In this document: in pieces, positions 32,299 to 43,648 of the stretch | Layout of the letters: every line of letters begins with the position of its first letter | How positions within the stretch are numbered: the stretch's first letter is position 1 | Assembly (NCBI GenBank): GCA_033220425.1 | Contig: CM065647.1 | Span: 1,798,001-1,862,000 of the forward strand | DNA from: Lepraria neglecta | Taxonomy: Eukaryota > Ascomycota > Lecanoromycetes > Lecanorales > Stereocaulaceae | Length of the DNA: 64,000 bases | Direction of reading: 5' to 3' | Made by a program: the position numbers and the translations under genes | Notes under the pieces: generated by a model | Databases searched by the model: none | Told to the model about the DNA's origin: nothing | The model's input: only the letters and a program-made list of their open reading frames with translations

Positions 32299-34108
32299 GG
32301 CCAAGCAAGAGTACCGTAAATAGCGCCGAGAATGCCCCAAAAGCAACTACTAAAAGTATTCTGCAAGTCCACAATATGCATAAGCGCGGCAAGGCGCTAG
32401 CGCCTGCCTGTTCTACCGTTAAATCCTGGATCTTCTCCGACGACATCTCCACCCATCACCGCGATATCCACTGTTATGGCTCTATGATTGCTTTACTAGT
32501 ACCTTTACTGCTCTTCCAAACCTGAAAAATTATAGAAGCACACTCAACAGCGGTATCAACCGCCATTTCCCTACGCTCCACCACCAGCTTTCCCTAGCGT
32601 TTGCTCGCTCACTATGATTTGATGAAGACCTCTCGAAATCGCAACTCGAAACACGGGATTTTCGGATGGGAGGACTGCGAGACGACCCTGGGATGTTCAG
32701 ACCTAAAGGACGAGAATCAAACCAGCGATGACAAGCAAAATCCGTCGGCGTATGGAGTGTGACCAAAAGTTGGGTGTTGTTTATTGTTTTGAAATGTAAT
32801 TTGAAATAAGCCGAACCATTTGAGGTTCATCAGACATCGAGTTGGCTAGCGGTGAATGCCTATTCAGCTATACTCATGTAGATGAGCCTGAGTCTTCCAA
32901 ACCTCCGAAGAGCCTGTATCTTAAGGGATTTAAACCGTTTTTGTGATTACATGAGTATTTGCAGACAGGCAGAGTTACCGCTAGCCACAACAACCGTCAA
33001 CCAGAACTAATGAGAGCGAGCTCATCAAACGTGTGTACCAAGAATTGAATTTCCCAGCTTATCCTCACGCCATTTTTCTATCTCACGCACAGCTTAATGG
33101 CTCAAGTTCACGCCTTTGTCACATCAATCGCCCACTTCTATTACACATAAATGAACAGAATACTTCCAAGAACCTGCTTCTACTCAATCTCAACGGATAT
33201 GGTGTGTCTACAGCTCTAGACCTTACGGTACGTCCCTCTTCCATACTCCTCAAGCCTCCAGTTCAACACTCCACAATCTTCTGCTCGCGCTGACGCACCC
33301 TTCTGTTTACTTAATGGAGCTTTAAATCTTGCATCAATCGCTCACTATACGTGGCTTTTGCCCTATTTCTTACTTCAATATGTGTCTATGATGAGCAATG
33401 GTAAAAGGTCTGACTGCAAAAACAACATTCTTATGGTTTCTGCCTCTTTGTGGACGTCAGCACCAGGTAGTCTCAGTTAGCACCTCAGCAAGGGAGCCTG
33501 CTCAAAGCTTATGAGCAGATCTCTGTATTTGGTGTGTACATACACAGGCTACGGCCGCCCCACTTAATGGAACTTCAAGTCTACCTTACTCTTAAGACTT
33601 GTCGTCAATGGCAGTGGGGTACAGAGTGACGAAATATCAAGGCGGAACTACTGCAGACTGTCTTGGCTACTTAATTGTCTTATGGGAGGTCGGAAACCTG
33701 AGAAGAGTGCAGTCTGAAGACTGGAAACTGAAAAGACCTGAGACACTCCCACTCAATTGGCTTCGACCTTCTGCAATCGATTTTAAAATTTGAGTCTTTT
33801 TACGCCCATGCTGATGGTTCACATACAGATCTTTGTAAACAGGGGACGGTCTAGCTCCCATCAGCCAGGGGAGTATTACTACATACGAGCGTCAGAAAGG
33901 GTATTCTGGAAAGTCATTTCGTCATGAAAGGTATGCTCAAGGGTATGGTAGAGCAGGAACCTATTCGTCTGGAACGTGTTTGAGCTTTGCACTTGACGAA
34001 TTCGCAGGGGTAATGACGGAAGACTGTAGGTATTTAGTGGACAATGAGCAGAATAGGGCAGGTTCAAATGGCAGCAATCAGGGAATGATGACAGCAACAA
34101 ATAGGGTA
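32299..34108. other. long intergenic stretch
   Basis: About 1.8 kb upstream of the Scyl1/Cex1 start and downstream of eIF2B beta, both on the minus strand. It is A+T-richer than its neighbours, with only short open frames. Two similar strings occur: CTTAATGGAGCTTTAAATCTT near 33310 and CTTAATGGAACTTCAAGTCT near 33563. This may be an old duplication. I see no tRNA or protein gene. Confidence 0.45.
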
Positions 34109-35679
34109 TCATTGGTATACATTAGACTTATCTAAATCTACATCCTCGGCGCGATAATGATCATCGATAATGCAATGGAGATATGAAGGAGCATGACCGC
34201 CACTAGAGAATACAATTAGCATGCCACTTTCACAGAATTTATGCCGGGAGGACTCACAGATTTGTGATGTAGAGACTGACGAGCTCTACAGGCACATAAT
34301 CGAAGAGCGGGTTCTCGATCTCGACCTTATCCACAAAATCTCCATCCTCGTAGCTGATCACTTTAGATGGATCTCCGTTCTCCATCAATGCATCAGGATC
34401 AAAGGGGTACACTGGGCTGAGCTTGTAGACACCACTCAGCACAACAACTGGCGTGCAATGCAGTTTCGCAGCTTTTGCTATGGCTTTTGCTCCTGCTGCG
34501 GCGACTATATCACCATTCACCAGCACCGCATGAGTGTCGAGTATCACCTTGTTGACGCGAGACATCAGTGCAAAGACAGCGGAGTCAGGAACAAGGACTA
34601 CAGTAACACCGGCTGCGGTCAATGTTTTCTGGAATACTTCAGAACCCAAATCGTTGCCAGATTCGCCCTTAGTTTTGCCGATAACACTGGCATGGGTGGC
34701 TTCGTGATTATTAGGGTATGCTTCGGCGTGCACCACAGTGAATTTTCTCTTGGCGGCTGCCTTCAAGAGGAACTTTTGAACAGTGACCGAGGATGTATGA
34801 GTGAGGATGACCTCGTTCGAATGGATATGCTCCAAGGCGTAGCCGGCTATCTGATCGTCGGCTTGGTTTAATTCTTCAAGGATTTCTTGTATCCCTTCGA
34901 CAACTTCGGCTTTGAGGTCCTTGACAGCGCCAGCATTGGCTAAAGCCTGGCTTGAAAGTGATAGGTGAATGCCAGGAGACTGCGAGCCAGGCGTAGCGGT
35001 AGGAGAAGGAACGTTTGATCGAGGGGGGTGGGAGAGCAGGCTAAACATCGATGTTACAGTGGGAGCGGTATTTGTGACGGCGTATGAAGTGTGTGATGTA
35101 AGGAGTGGAGGTCGCTGTGGCCGTCCATCCCCAATTTCTTCCAATATGGAGTCCATCTCCCCGTGTCGCAACGGAATTGACGTCAATGACCTTTGGGAGA
35201 GGGCTGAGTAGTCAGGTGCTCGGGAATCCTGTTCTCTTGGTGTTTGTGGTCGACTGTCGGTGCCTGCATCGCTGTATCCACTTGTTTCTCCTTCTCGGTC
35301 CTCCTCTACCTCTTCTCGGATGACACCAAGCACTCTCCGCACTATATTCCCTATTGACAGTTCTCGCGGCTGTGCTGAGATCAATTGTTGTCCAATTTGC
35401 TGCACACGCTCAATGAGTCTTGAAATATCCGTGACCTTGAAGGTTTCCACCACCCGGCGTAAGAGGTGAGCTGTTGCAATTGCGCAAGGTCTCGAATCTC
35501 TAATTTGGCGTCTTTTGAGTAGTCTATGCAAGTTAGTGAATCCTAAATGTAGTACGAATGGTCCCAAGATCCTACGAAATGAGGTTGTCTATGGAAGACT
35601 CGACTGAAACGCCCTTACTCCTAACAGATCTCTTGAAGGAGGTCAGGCCAGGAGTCAAAACGCCCGTAGAGCCCGGCAT
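34109..35679 (-). CDS. GCD7: translation initiation factor eIF2B, beta subunit
   Basis: This is a protein of 487 residues in three exons: 35679-35576, 35523-34258 and 34202-34109 (introns of 52 and 55 nt). The N-terminal helical part (LTSFKRSVRSKGVSVESSID, then RRVVETFKVTDISRLIERVQ) and the C-terminal Rossmann-like part match eIF2B-beta. Key strings are SNEVILTHTSSVTVQKFLLK, VVHAEAYPNNHEATHASVIG, DSAVFALMSRVNKVILDTHA, VNGDIVAAAGAKAIAKAAKL, TPVVVLSGVYKLSP and the ending GHAPSYLHCIIDDHYRAEDV. eIF2B is the exchange factor for eIF2; the beta subunit belongs to its regulatory core with alpha and delta. A Ser/Pro-rich insertion of ~100 residues (about 110-215) lies between the two parts. The short first exon was set by the ATG at 35679 and phase. 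Confidence 0.92.
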
Positions 35680-36286
35680 ACTTGCAATCTGGCCAAGTCA
35701 ATGGTAGCCCGGTATATGTCCCAGAAGACCAGGAGAAACCAGAGCTGGTGTGTCGAGAATGGTTCGATGTGGCTTGCTTTCAGGGTAGGTTCGATGACAG
35801 AAGGTTGATCCCAGTATCAGGTTGTGTGGAGATGTCTGGTATGAAGAGAAAATTGCCAAAATTAAGACTGGGCAGATGGAAAAAAAGTACGGAAGCTATG
35901 GTAGTCATTTGGTGACAGTCATGTTTAGCCGTTTTGGATCTACATGCACATCTTCCGAAACCCATGACTAGCCTGCGACCTTTCCCGCCCCCATCCTCAG
36001 AACCCCCAAGCTCCTACAAGGCATTGACTCTTCCAGGCTCAGAGAGCTTTAGCCTTGCCTTGCATCTGACGGACTGCGCGCGATCCCTACTCAGGCAGTC
36101 TCTGAGCTTCGTGGATCACAAAAGCCCAACTTCCGTTCCTTAAGCTGGGGGCCTACGGAGTAGTTATCAGCTTAACCTGAGGTAAACATTCTGTGCAACC
36201 CCTATATATTTCGAGCGAGAGGAGAACTGACTGCATTCAGAAAATTGCTGCCCCTGGTACAGAGGTCTGATGGCTCTTCTCGGACG
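35680..36286. promoter_or_regulatory. divergent promoter region between GCD7 and NEM1-like gene
   Basis: About 600 bp between two start codons. A possible TATA-like TATATATTT lies at 36203-36211, about 80 bp before the plus-strand start. No other feature is clear. Confidence 0.45.
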
Positions 36287-37946
36287 ATGAACTCCCTGAA
36301 TATTCTCTCCGCACGCGTCATTGGTCCAACCCCACCTCAAACACCCATCAGGTCTCGATCTTACAGCGACAGCAATCTAAAAACAAATAATGCAGAGAAG
36401 AAGCCAAAGAGAAGCGCTAGTCAGCATGTCAAGAGAGAGCCCTTGGACGCGGCCGAGGAGAAGGAGACGGCCCCTCTGAGTGAGAAGGTCGATGAAGAGG
36501 GCACTGTCGACGCGGTATCAGACGAGATAGACGAGAAGACGCCGCTGTTGCTCGATTCAAAGGATACCGAGCCACCACTGAAGTCGAGTCCGAAGAATAA
36601 CAAGCTGCGACTGGCTGCAATAAGGCTGGTTGCCGCCTTGACAGAATCTCTGAAGTGGGTGTTGACTACGTTGGCCTCCCCTGGGGTCTATCTAGTCACA
36701 GGGTTCTACGATGAGAAGGGCAAGTTCTCTCCTCTACTGCCGGTACGAAAGCTCGGCCGAATCATACCTAGAAGAAATGGGAGCAAATCTACCGCTCAAG
36801 CCGTAGGCCTTTCTAGCTCCTCGGACTCACCAAATCATACACTCTCCTCCAGCTCGGACTCCAAAAATCCACGTCGAAAAGCGCAACCGAAAGACTCCAG
36901 GCGCAAAACAAAAGGCGCGAACTCCATCTCCTCAGGTACTTCAGAATCAGAGGCAGACATAGGTGAGAAGACTGTCCTTCTTGATACCCCAGCGTCGAGC
37001 CGACCAAAAGTTCAAACATCATCCTCGTCAGAAGAAGCCCCCCAGACTAGGAGGTCTATTCGCATTAAGCTTTACAATGAAGACATCACTCAGCGGCGGC
37101 GAGGGAAGAAGGGAAAGGGCGATTCGATTCGCGCTGCAGTTACTGCCGGCCAGGGGCAACAGCCTGCACTCACGGTAGCAAACATCAAATCGCCCACGTC
37201 GCCAACATCTTCTTTGAGGATGATCAAATACCCACGCTCTCCAGCTCCTCCTCGACCGCTCATACCCCGGCGGCAACCCTCTTACTCAGCAATTACATCC
37301 TCGCGATCCTCTAAACTTACAAAAAAAATGTTGGTAATAGATTTAGACGAGACCTTGATACACAGCTTGGCGAAAGGTGGCAGAATGAGCAGCGGCCACA
37401 TGGTAGAGGTCAAGCTTAACACAGCAGTTGGCTACGGTGGCACCACACTGGGACCTCAACATCCCATCCTCTATTACGTACATAAACGACCGCACTGTGA
37501 CGACTTTCTTCGAAATGTGTGTAAATGGTATAATCTTGTTGTTTTTACAGCTTCGGTACAGGAATACGCGGACCCGGTTATCGATTGGCTGGAGCAGGAG
37601 CGGAAGTACTTTTCGGGGAGATATTACAGGCAACATTGCACTTACAGGAACGGAGCCTACATCAAAGATCTTAGCTCGGTCGAGCCAGACCTGAGCAAGG
37701 TTATGATACTGGACAACAGCCCGTTGAGCTACATATTTCACGAGGGTAAGATACCTGCAAAACCTGCTCCCAAGCCTGTCTTACTAATTGCACACAGACA
37801 ACGCAATACCAATTGAGGGATGGATTAACGATCCCACCGACAATGACCTTCTCCACCTTGTCCCGATTCTGGAAGCTTTACAATATGTTACTGATGTCCG
37901 GGCTCTTCTGGCGTTGCGAAGGGGTGAAGTGGACGCATCCCACTGA
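36287..37946 (+). CDS. NEM1: Nem1-type protein phosphatase (FCP1/NIF domain)
   Basis: This is a protein of 535 residues in exons 36287-37745 and 37798-37946 (intron of 52 nt). The N-terminus MNSLNILSARVIGPTPPQTP is basic and disordered. A hydrophobic segment at about residues 107-140 (LRLAAIRLVAALTESLKWVL) probably anchors it to the ER or nuclear membrane. A Ser-rich region follows, then the phosphatase domain with the catalytic DxDxT at residues 352-356 in VIDLDETLIHS. It continues KRPHCDDFLRNVCKWYNLVV, VFTASVQEYADPVIDWLE and MILDNSPLSYIFHEDNAIPI (junction across the intron). Nem1 with Spo7 dephosphorylates the phosphatidate phosphatase Pah1, switching lipid synthesis. The first ATG in frame is 36287; an upstream TTG is ignored. 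Confidence 0.9.
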
Positions 37947-38241
37947 GCGTGCATTGCATTGTTGATACTACACCTACTAGCGTTGGTAAAGAGCGGCTGA
38001 GATATGTAATTTCTTCTTGTCAATGATTATAAAACCGTTTCCAGCCCACAAATCCAATCCTTTCCGGCCTTATACGTGATTATGTCGGTCATCAGTCTGC
38101 GCCTCTTCGATTGCTGAAAGACATATTTACACTATTAAGATTAGCCTCTAAGTGAACTATTCCTGGCTCCTCGAAGCTTCGAAATATGGCACCCGTCATC
38201 CAAAATTTCCTCCTGGTGCGCTTTTCCCAGCTGCTTTGGAA

Positions 38242-39097
38242 TTATGGCAGCGCCATACCAAGCAAGAAGGCTGGCTCCTTGATGTTGTGATGCTGATAGC
38301 TGCTAGTTGTCAGTACGACAACTGACCACAAGGACCCAGAGCATACCTTAGGATGCCGATTCCGCCAGGCTCCAGCATCGCCGACAAAGGAAAATCCATA
38401 GAATATCCCAGCCATCTCCTAGTGAAGGCCCGCAGAATGTGTCCATGAGCAACCTGACAATGCGGCGTCAACACTCTTGCAAAGCATAGCTTAGGCTCCA
38501 TGAAAACTCACGAGAAGGACATTGCAAGCTTCGTTCTCGCCATGCATGTTTGGAGCATGAAGCTCACGAATCTTCATGATCAGCTTGTCCACTCGCTCTG
38601 TCACCTGCTCGGGCGACCTAGACCCGTCAGCCAAAGGATGATCTATGATTTGCATTGCAACAGACAGCATACTCGCCGCCCTCACAGCCATGCTTAAAGA
38701 CATCAAAATCCTTGGCATTGAGGCCTCTCTGCTCTCTCAACTGCTTGATCTCGGCGGTACTTAACCCTTCATAGTCGCCATAGCCCCACTCCACCAGATC
38801 CTTGGTAAAGTCAACTTTGGCTCGAAGACTCTCGCGAGTCGCAGGCTCGAACATCAACTCAAACGTCTTGCGGGCTCGTTGCATGGGGCTCACGAAGACT
38901 AGAGCTAGGTCCTCTGGATCGATCAATTTGCCGGGGCCAACCAATTGTTGCGCTGAGCTCGAGATTTGAGACTCTCCAAATTGTGTGAGAGGTATATCCG
39001 CCGTGGAGCCTGTCCAGCGCCCGTTGATGGTCCATTCGGTTTGGCCATGACGAACGAGGAAGACACGAGGTGTGCCAGCATCTTTGTCGGCAGCCAT
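38242..39097 (-). CDS. SHB17: Shb17-type sedoheptulose-1,7-bisphosphatase (histidine phosphatase family)
   Basis: This is a protein of 231 residues in four exons: 39097-38673, 38617-38512, 38453-38347 and 38299-38242 (introns of 55, 58 and 47 nt). The histidine-phosphatase core shows FLVRHGQTEW with the phosphorylated His, then FVSPMQRARKTFEL, LVEWGYGDYEGLS, GCEGGESPEQV (codon split by intron 1), LLVAHGHILRAF with the second catalytic His, and GGIGILSYQHHNIKEPA. This order and the WGYGDYEG and GCEGGE strings match yeast Shb17, which hydrolyses sedoheptulose-1,7-bisphosphate for riboneogenesis. The C-terminus is shorter than in yeast. A general phosphoglycerate-mutase-like phosphatase is the alternative. 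Confidence 0.82.
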
Positions 39098-39945
39098 GGT
39101 GAGAGAAAGAGGGAGCGAGAGGTTTAGAGACTGGGTTTTTAAGCGAAGCTGCGGGGTTATCCTGCGCAGAACTTGCCGGTCGTGGGTTGATATTCGAAGG
39201 TCAGTCTCACAACTTGTGGAGCTGGTAATATTCTACTGGGTGGTCACTTTGAGTCAAGTATGCTATATTCGAAGCCTCGAAGAGCCAGCAATTGTCCACT
39301 TGGAGTTTGATCTCAGTGGTACAAAAACACTTTTGAGCAATCGGAGGGCAGCACGCCAACAAAATCCATACAATTATAACTATCACTCTTCAGCCTAATG
39401 GCTAAAGAAGGCCCCAAAGGCACCCCCCAATCCTCCTCCTTATCCTCCCCTTCCCTCTTCCCTCAACCCCCGAAACAATCTCTCACGTATTCCCCCGCCC
39501 GCACCCCGGCAGCCTCACCTCCTCGCCGCCTCCCTCTCCCCCTCCAAACGCGCCAGAACCTGCTGTGCCTCGGGGCACAGCTCCCCCGGAGCCTCGCCCT
39601 TTTGATTGAGGGTGTTAGACACCTCCCGCTCCGCAACCACAGAAATGCCACCCCGGCCGGGACTCTCGACTTGATGGCGTAGCCATCGTTTGATTGCTTT
39701 AGCGTACGCTGGGCGAGCGCGCGGGCGACGTTGGCTATGTGTATGGCTGTGAAACGCGTCAGTATCAGAACACCACAATCAGAATTCAAGCACATTACCG
39801 CTGTTTTGCTTGCGAACATGTTTCTTATGCCCCTACACTCCTTTTCGTTCATGTTTGAAGTGTCCATAATGCTGTCGAATTCTTTGTTTGGGTGGGTGTT
39901 GATTATGGAATTTCGTCGGAGCATTAATAACACAAGCACAAAACG
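39098..39945. other. intergenic with ambiguous small open frames
   Basis: About 850 bp between the SHB17 start and the PPCDC stop, both on the minus strand. The part 39420-39720 is G+C-rich and open on both strands. The minus frame 39515-39778 has a charged, plausible-looking end (RWLRHQVESPGRGGISVVAE, then EAQQVLARLEGEREAARR). I could not join it to a start with proper splice phases, so I do not call a gene. Confidence 0.35.
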
Positions 39946-40761
39946 TCATTTCTTATCCTTGTCTTTGAGATCCATTCGTTCTTCGATGACCGATACGACT
40001 TTACTCCATTCTCGCATTGCGCCGTTCCCAGAGTCACCACAAGCCAACTCCTTCTCCACTGGCCTCAAGACTTCAACCCATGCATCTCCTTTCTCTTTCC
40101 ACCCCCATTCTTCCTCCAAGACCTTGAGCTGTTTTTTACTGACCGGATGCTCCCACATGGCTGTGTTCATTGCCGGCGCCACGATACACTTCTTCTTACT
40201 TCCTCCAATGTCGCCTGTAGTATCCCAAGCTCTTACAACAGATAGTAGGAGATTGTCCGCAATGCCCATTGTCATCTTAGCCATAGAATTACATGACAGA
40301 GGCGCGATGACAAGCAGATCTGCCCATCTTCGTAATTCAATATGTAGTATGCCATCTCCTCGTACCCAGGGCTTGGCCCACTCATCCTCATCACGGTATA
40401 TGCCGTCAACGTTCTTCTCTTGCAGGAGGGAATCGAGATGGGGTTGTTCTTCGCTCTGACCCGCGAGGAAATTTTCAGCAGACTTGGTAATGATGATCCG
40501 AATGGACAGATCATTGTAGCGAGATAACGCGTTCACGATGTTTGGGAGTTTGATTGTTGCGACGCTGCCGCTGGCAGCTAGTAGAAGGTGCTTCTTGTTA
40601 TCCCCAGTATGCTCCGTGGCTACGAAATGCGCGGACTTGCTCTTGGGCTGCACGGGCACGGGCATGGGCTGCACGGGCATGGGCAGCACAGGCTGGCTTG
40701 GTACGCCTACCCTTCTACCTCGAACACCATTGGTCCCGAAGACGCTATCCTCTTTTCTCAT
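39946..40761 (-). CDS. CAB3: phosphopantothenoylcysteine decarboxylase (Cab3/Hal3-type flavoprotein)
   Basis: This single-exon protein has 271 residues. After a Pro/Val-rich leader of ~45 residues with a repeated PMPVQP unit comes an HFCD-family domain: HLLLAASGSVATIKLPNIVN, IIITKSAENFL, then ILHIELRRWADLLVIAPLSC with the active-site His. The substrate-binding APAMNTAMWEHP and the catalytic cysteine in ACGDSGNGAM follow. The enzyme decarboxylates 4'-phospho-N-pantothenoylcysteine in coenzyme A synthesis, with FMN. It keeps both His and Cys, so it looks catalytically competent. In yeast the family also includes inhibitors of phosphatase Ppz1 with long acidic tails; here the tail is short (DLKDKDKK). 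It shares a 150-bp divergent promoter with GRX5. Confidence 0.9.
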   Translation of the reverse strand: MRKEDSVFGTNGVRGRRVGVPSQPVLPMPVQPMPVPVQPKSKSAHFVATEHTGDNKKHLLLAASGSVATIKLPNIVNALSRYNDLSIRIIITKSAENFLAGQSEEQPHLDSLLQEKNVDGIYRDEDEWAKPWVRGDGILHIELRRWADLLVIAPLSCNSMAKMTMGIADNLLLSVVRAWDTTGDIGGSKKKCIVAPAMNTAMWEHPVSKKQLKVLEEEWGWKEKGDAWVEVLRPVEKELACGDSGNGAMREWSKVVSVIEERMDLKDKDKK

Positions 40762-40911
40762 GCTCGTAGGATTAGAAGGGGGAGAAGGCTAATATAGACG
40801 TGTGGATGTTGAAGATCGGGTTTATAAACATTGAAATTGCGTCATACGGTGATTTTCAGACCGAACTCTTCGCCTTCACTTTTCGTTCCTTACTCCCCAG
40901 AACCTCCAAAT
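40762..40911. promoter_or_regulatory. short bidirectional promoter, PPCDC and GRX5
   Basis: Only 150 bp separate the two start codons. Both genes must share regulatory sequence here. A TATAAA at about 40829-40834 is the only recognisable core element. Confidence 0.5.
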
Positions 40912-41510
40912 ATGTTATCAAGAAATCTGTTTTCGACGGTCAGTGATGCGACAGCTGCATAGGGACCATGTTACTGACAAAACCCAGGCTTTTCGGCATG
41001 CGTCGAGACCTTCGCGACCGATCGCCGCCTCCTTCGCCCAACCGTATCTTATGCGCCTCACACCCTCTCAGCTTCGCTCGCTATCAACCCAGACGAGAGC
41101 AGCGATAGATCAGGCAGTCGCTTCGAAGCCTGTTGTTCTATTCATGAAAGGGACACCAGAGACACCGCAGTGCGGCTTCTCAAGAGCAAGCATACAGATA
41201 CTAGGATTACAAGGCGTGGATCCGAATATGTTCTCGGCTTTCAATGTACTAGAGGATGAAGAGCTGAGGCAAGGTATAGCTCTCGCTCCTATCAAGATCT
41301 ACGAGGAAGGGCGCTGACTTTGGTTCTCTAGGCTTGAAGGAGTACTCAGACTGGCCTACGATACCACAGCTATACGTTGGGAAGGAATTTGTTGGGGGGT
41401 GTGATATATTGATGTCGATGCATCAGAATGGAGAGCTTTCGAAGATGCTCGAAGAGAAAGGAGTGTTAGTTCCTGCAGAAGCACCTTCAGAAGCACCAGC
41501 ACAGCAATAA
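40912..41510 (+). CDS. GRX5: Grx5, mitochondrial monothiol glutaredoxin
   Basis: This is a protein of 163 residues in three exons: 40912-40938, 40988-41273 and 41332-41510 (introns of 49 and 58 nt). The first ~45 residues are rich in Arg, Ser and Leu with few acids (MLSRNLFST, then [20 protein letters not shown]), fitting a mitochondrial leader. The glutaredoxin domain has [20 protein letters not shown] with the single-cysteine CGFS active site, the cis-Pro strand [20 protein letters not shown] and [14 protein letters not shown]. Grx5 carries [2Fe-2S] clusters from the Isu scaffold to targets, using glutathione. The N-terminal exon of nine codons was placed by ATG, donor GTCAGT and phase. Confidence 0.94.
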
Positions 41511-41916
41511 TTGCATCGCCGTTCCCAACTCCTGTCCAAGCATCTCGTATGATAGCAGTGCGCCGCGAGCCTGATGAAGGAATCCCTGTTACCGTGACCA
41601 TCGTAGATTGAACCCCTCCGTTTTTGCAAGAGCAAAAGGCAGCCAAATGAATTTGCAGTCTACGCAGATGAGTGGTTATTTGGACTGTTTGTGAGGAAGA
41701 TATGGATGAGTGAAAACAATTAGCGCAATGGTCATCACCGCTGAGTGACGAAGGTCCGAAGAAGAAATCCCCCATTTTCGAGGGAGGTTGGGGATTTCTT
41801 CTACTACACAAATTTTCAACCATTACCACTTATACTGATCTACTTTGATACCAACGCACATCGTCAATCGCTTACATACTGCACCGATACATACTGTCAG
41901 TCGTACTTCCATCAAC
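41511..41916. promoter_or_regulatory. intergenic, promoter of the next gene
   Basis: About 400 bp from the GRX5 stop to the next plus-strand start. No distinct feature; a minus-strand open frame here is not convincing. Confidence 0.45.
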
Positions 41917-42878
41917 ATGTACAATATGGCGAAGCCTAAAGCAGGCAACACACGTCACACCAAGAAGACTGTCTCAACCAATGCAATGTTCAATTCGCCC
42001 AAGCCAACCCCTGCGATATTCAAGGGGCTTGAGAAAGGGACCCGAAACCTGAGCAAAGTTGCAGATATGAAGTTGGACATCGAGCGTGCCAATAAGATCT
42101 CTATCGCAAAGCACTGCAAGATTGAAAAGAGCACCAAGCAGCGCAAGCCCAAGCAGCGACCAGTGCATTCGCTAGCTGCAGCATTCTCCGGTAAGTCCTC
42201 CGTATCATTGGCCCTCGCCTAGCTATTAAATATTTATAGATGCTACTGAGGCGTCGCGGGACCATATCCAGACCACAGCCAATGCCGACGTCGACGCGGC
42301 TCAGCAATTGTTCACAACTCTTCTCGAAGACTTCGACGTCGATGTCCGTCAACTGGAGCAGGACATCATCAGTGCCAACGAAGCATTCCTCCAGCCCTTG
42401 AAAAACACAGAGCTCTCCTGGACCTCAGCTGACGAGACTCGCACCGGCAAGACCAGTTTGAGCCACCGCATGAAGAAGTTTCTAAAGACCGTCGACTTCG
42501 AAGACAACGAGCTTACTCGTAATCACGACGATTGGAACAAAGCTCAAGACGAGCTGATGGAGTTTCTGGTCGAGATCGCTGGTCCTGAAGGGGTCAAGAA
42601 ATGGGAGGTGGGCGGCGTTGATGCTAAAGATTTCGTGAGCGACGAGCAGCGAGTGATGAGGGAGATGGTTGAGGCTGAGAGAAAGCAATACCTCGAGCAA
42701 ATTGAGGAGGCGAGCATGGTGGGTATGAACCGGATGAAGGACAGCGAGAAGGTAAGCTGACCCCATCGGGTACACGCCTTCCAATATTAATCACCTATTC
42801 CTACAGAACTTACAGCTCAAGCAGAAGAAGGTCGAGGATGAGTTGATGGCTATCATGGGGGGGAACGATGAGTACTAA
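41917..42878 (+). CDS. uncharacterised basic/coiled-coil protein
   Basis: I do not recognise this protein of 285 residues in three exons: 41917-42190, 42240-42751 and 42807-42878 (introns of 49 and 55 nt; strong GTAAGT and GTAAGC donors). The N-terminal 90 residues are very basic (PKAGNTRHTKKTVSTNAMFN, then KIEKSTKQRKPKQRPVHSLA). The middle is helical and acidic (LFTTLLEDFDVDVRQLEQDI, FLKTVDFEDNELTRNHDDWN, RVMREMVEAERKQYLEQIEE). The end is LKQKKVEDELMAIMGGNDEY. A second ATG lies three codons in. Basic head plus helical body suggests a chromatin, kinetochore or ribosome-assembly role, but this is a guess. Confidence 0.7.
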
Positions 42879-43648
42879 GCTCAGAGAGGGCTGGGTACCA
42901 GTACATCTGGCCACAATTTCTACGTCTATGCTATGTTGGAGGATGATTAGTATCGAAGCAGAAGGGTCACACGAGCCGAGAAACGGGCTACAATTCCTTC
43001 GAATTCCAAGGTCTCGTCTCAATAAAGTGCTGACACTGTACCTTCTGCCTACGCTATCGCATGTTGTGCTTCTCTTGACATCCAGCCTTTTCCGTTTCGT
43101 CAGCACACTAGCCGGGGGATCCACCATAGCTCTCACAGACACTATCATCATAGCAATTGCTCTACAAAAATTCTCTTTGTGCAAAATGACTTGGTGAAGA
43201 ATTCATTCCAGATTTTCACAGGGCGGCTTGCTGCGGCTTGCGCCGGCCCAATGCCAATCGTCATTCCAGCCTTCCCTGAAGATTTGAAAACTGCGCCCAT
43301 TTTGCTTGCTTTTGACAGGTGAGTCAGCGCTATCGACCGCGTGCCGTCCCATACCTGTTCTATTCGCAAGCCGCCGATATCGTTGAAGTGGGTATTCTTC
43401 TGCCCGCCAGCTGAAATGTATATAAAACTGGCCGCTCCTGTCGAATTAATAATTGATCATTATCCATTACCAATTGCTTAACGTCTTCAAGCAGTCCAGC
43501 AAGCATTGCCTCTTCCTCTTGATTGCCTTGCCTTCATTGCGTTTGACTAGCTGTTTGACTGCCCAAGTAGCTTCGAGTTACCCTCGATCTTGACTCAGAG
43601 ACGATAAACAAGAACATCTGCGTCCTCGTATTAAATCGACTCCTCGCA
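42879..43648. promoter_or_regulatory. intergenic, promoter of the aminotransferase gene
   Basis: About 770 bp. A TATATAAAA-like core lies at about 43418-43426, followed by pyrimidine-rich leader sequence and the start at 43649. No other feature. Confidence 0.5.

Noticed and set aside
39398-39778. open frames on both strands in G+C-rich DNA
   Set aside because: No start and splice arrangement gives a consistent protein; left as unassigned intergenic sequence.
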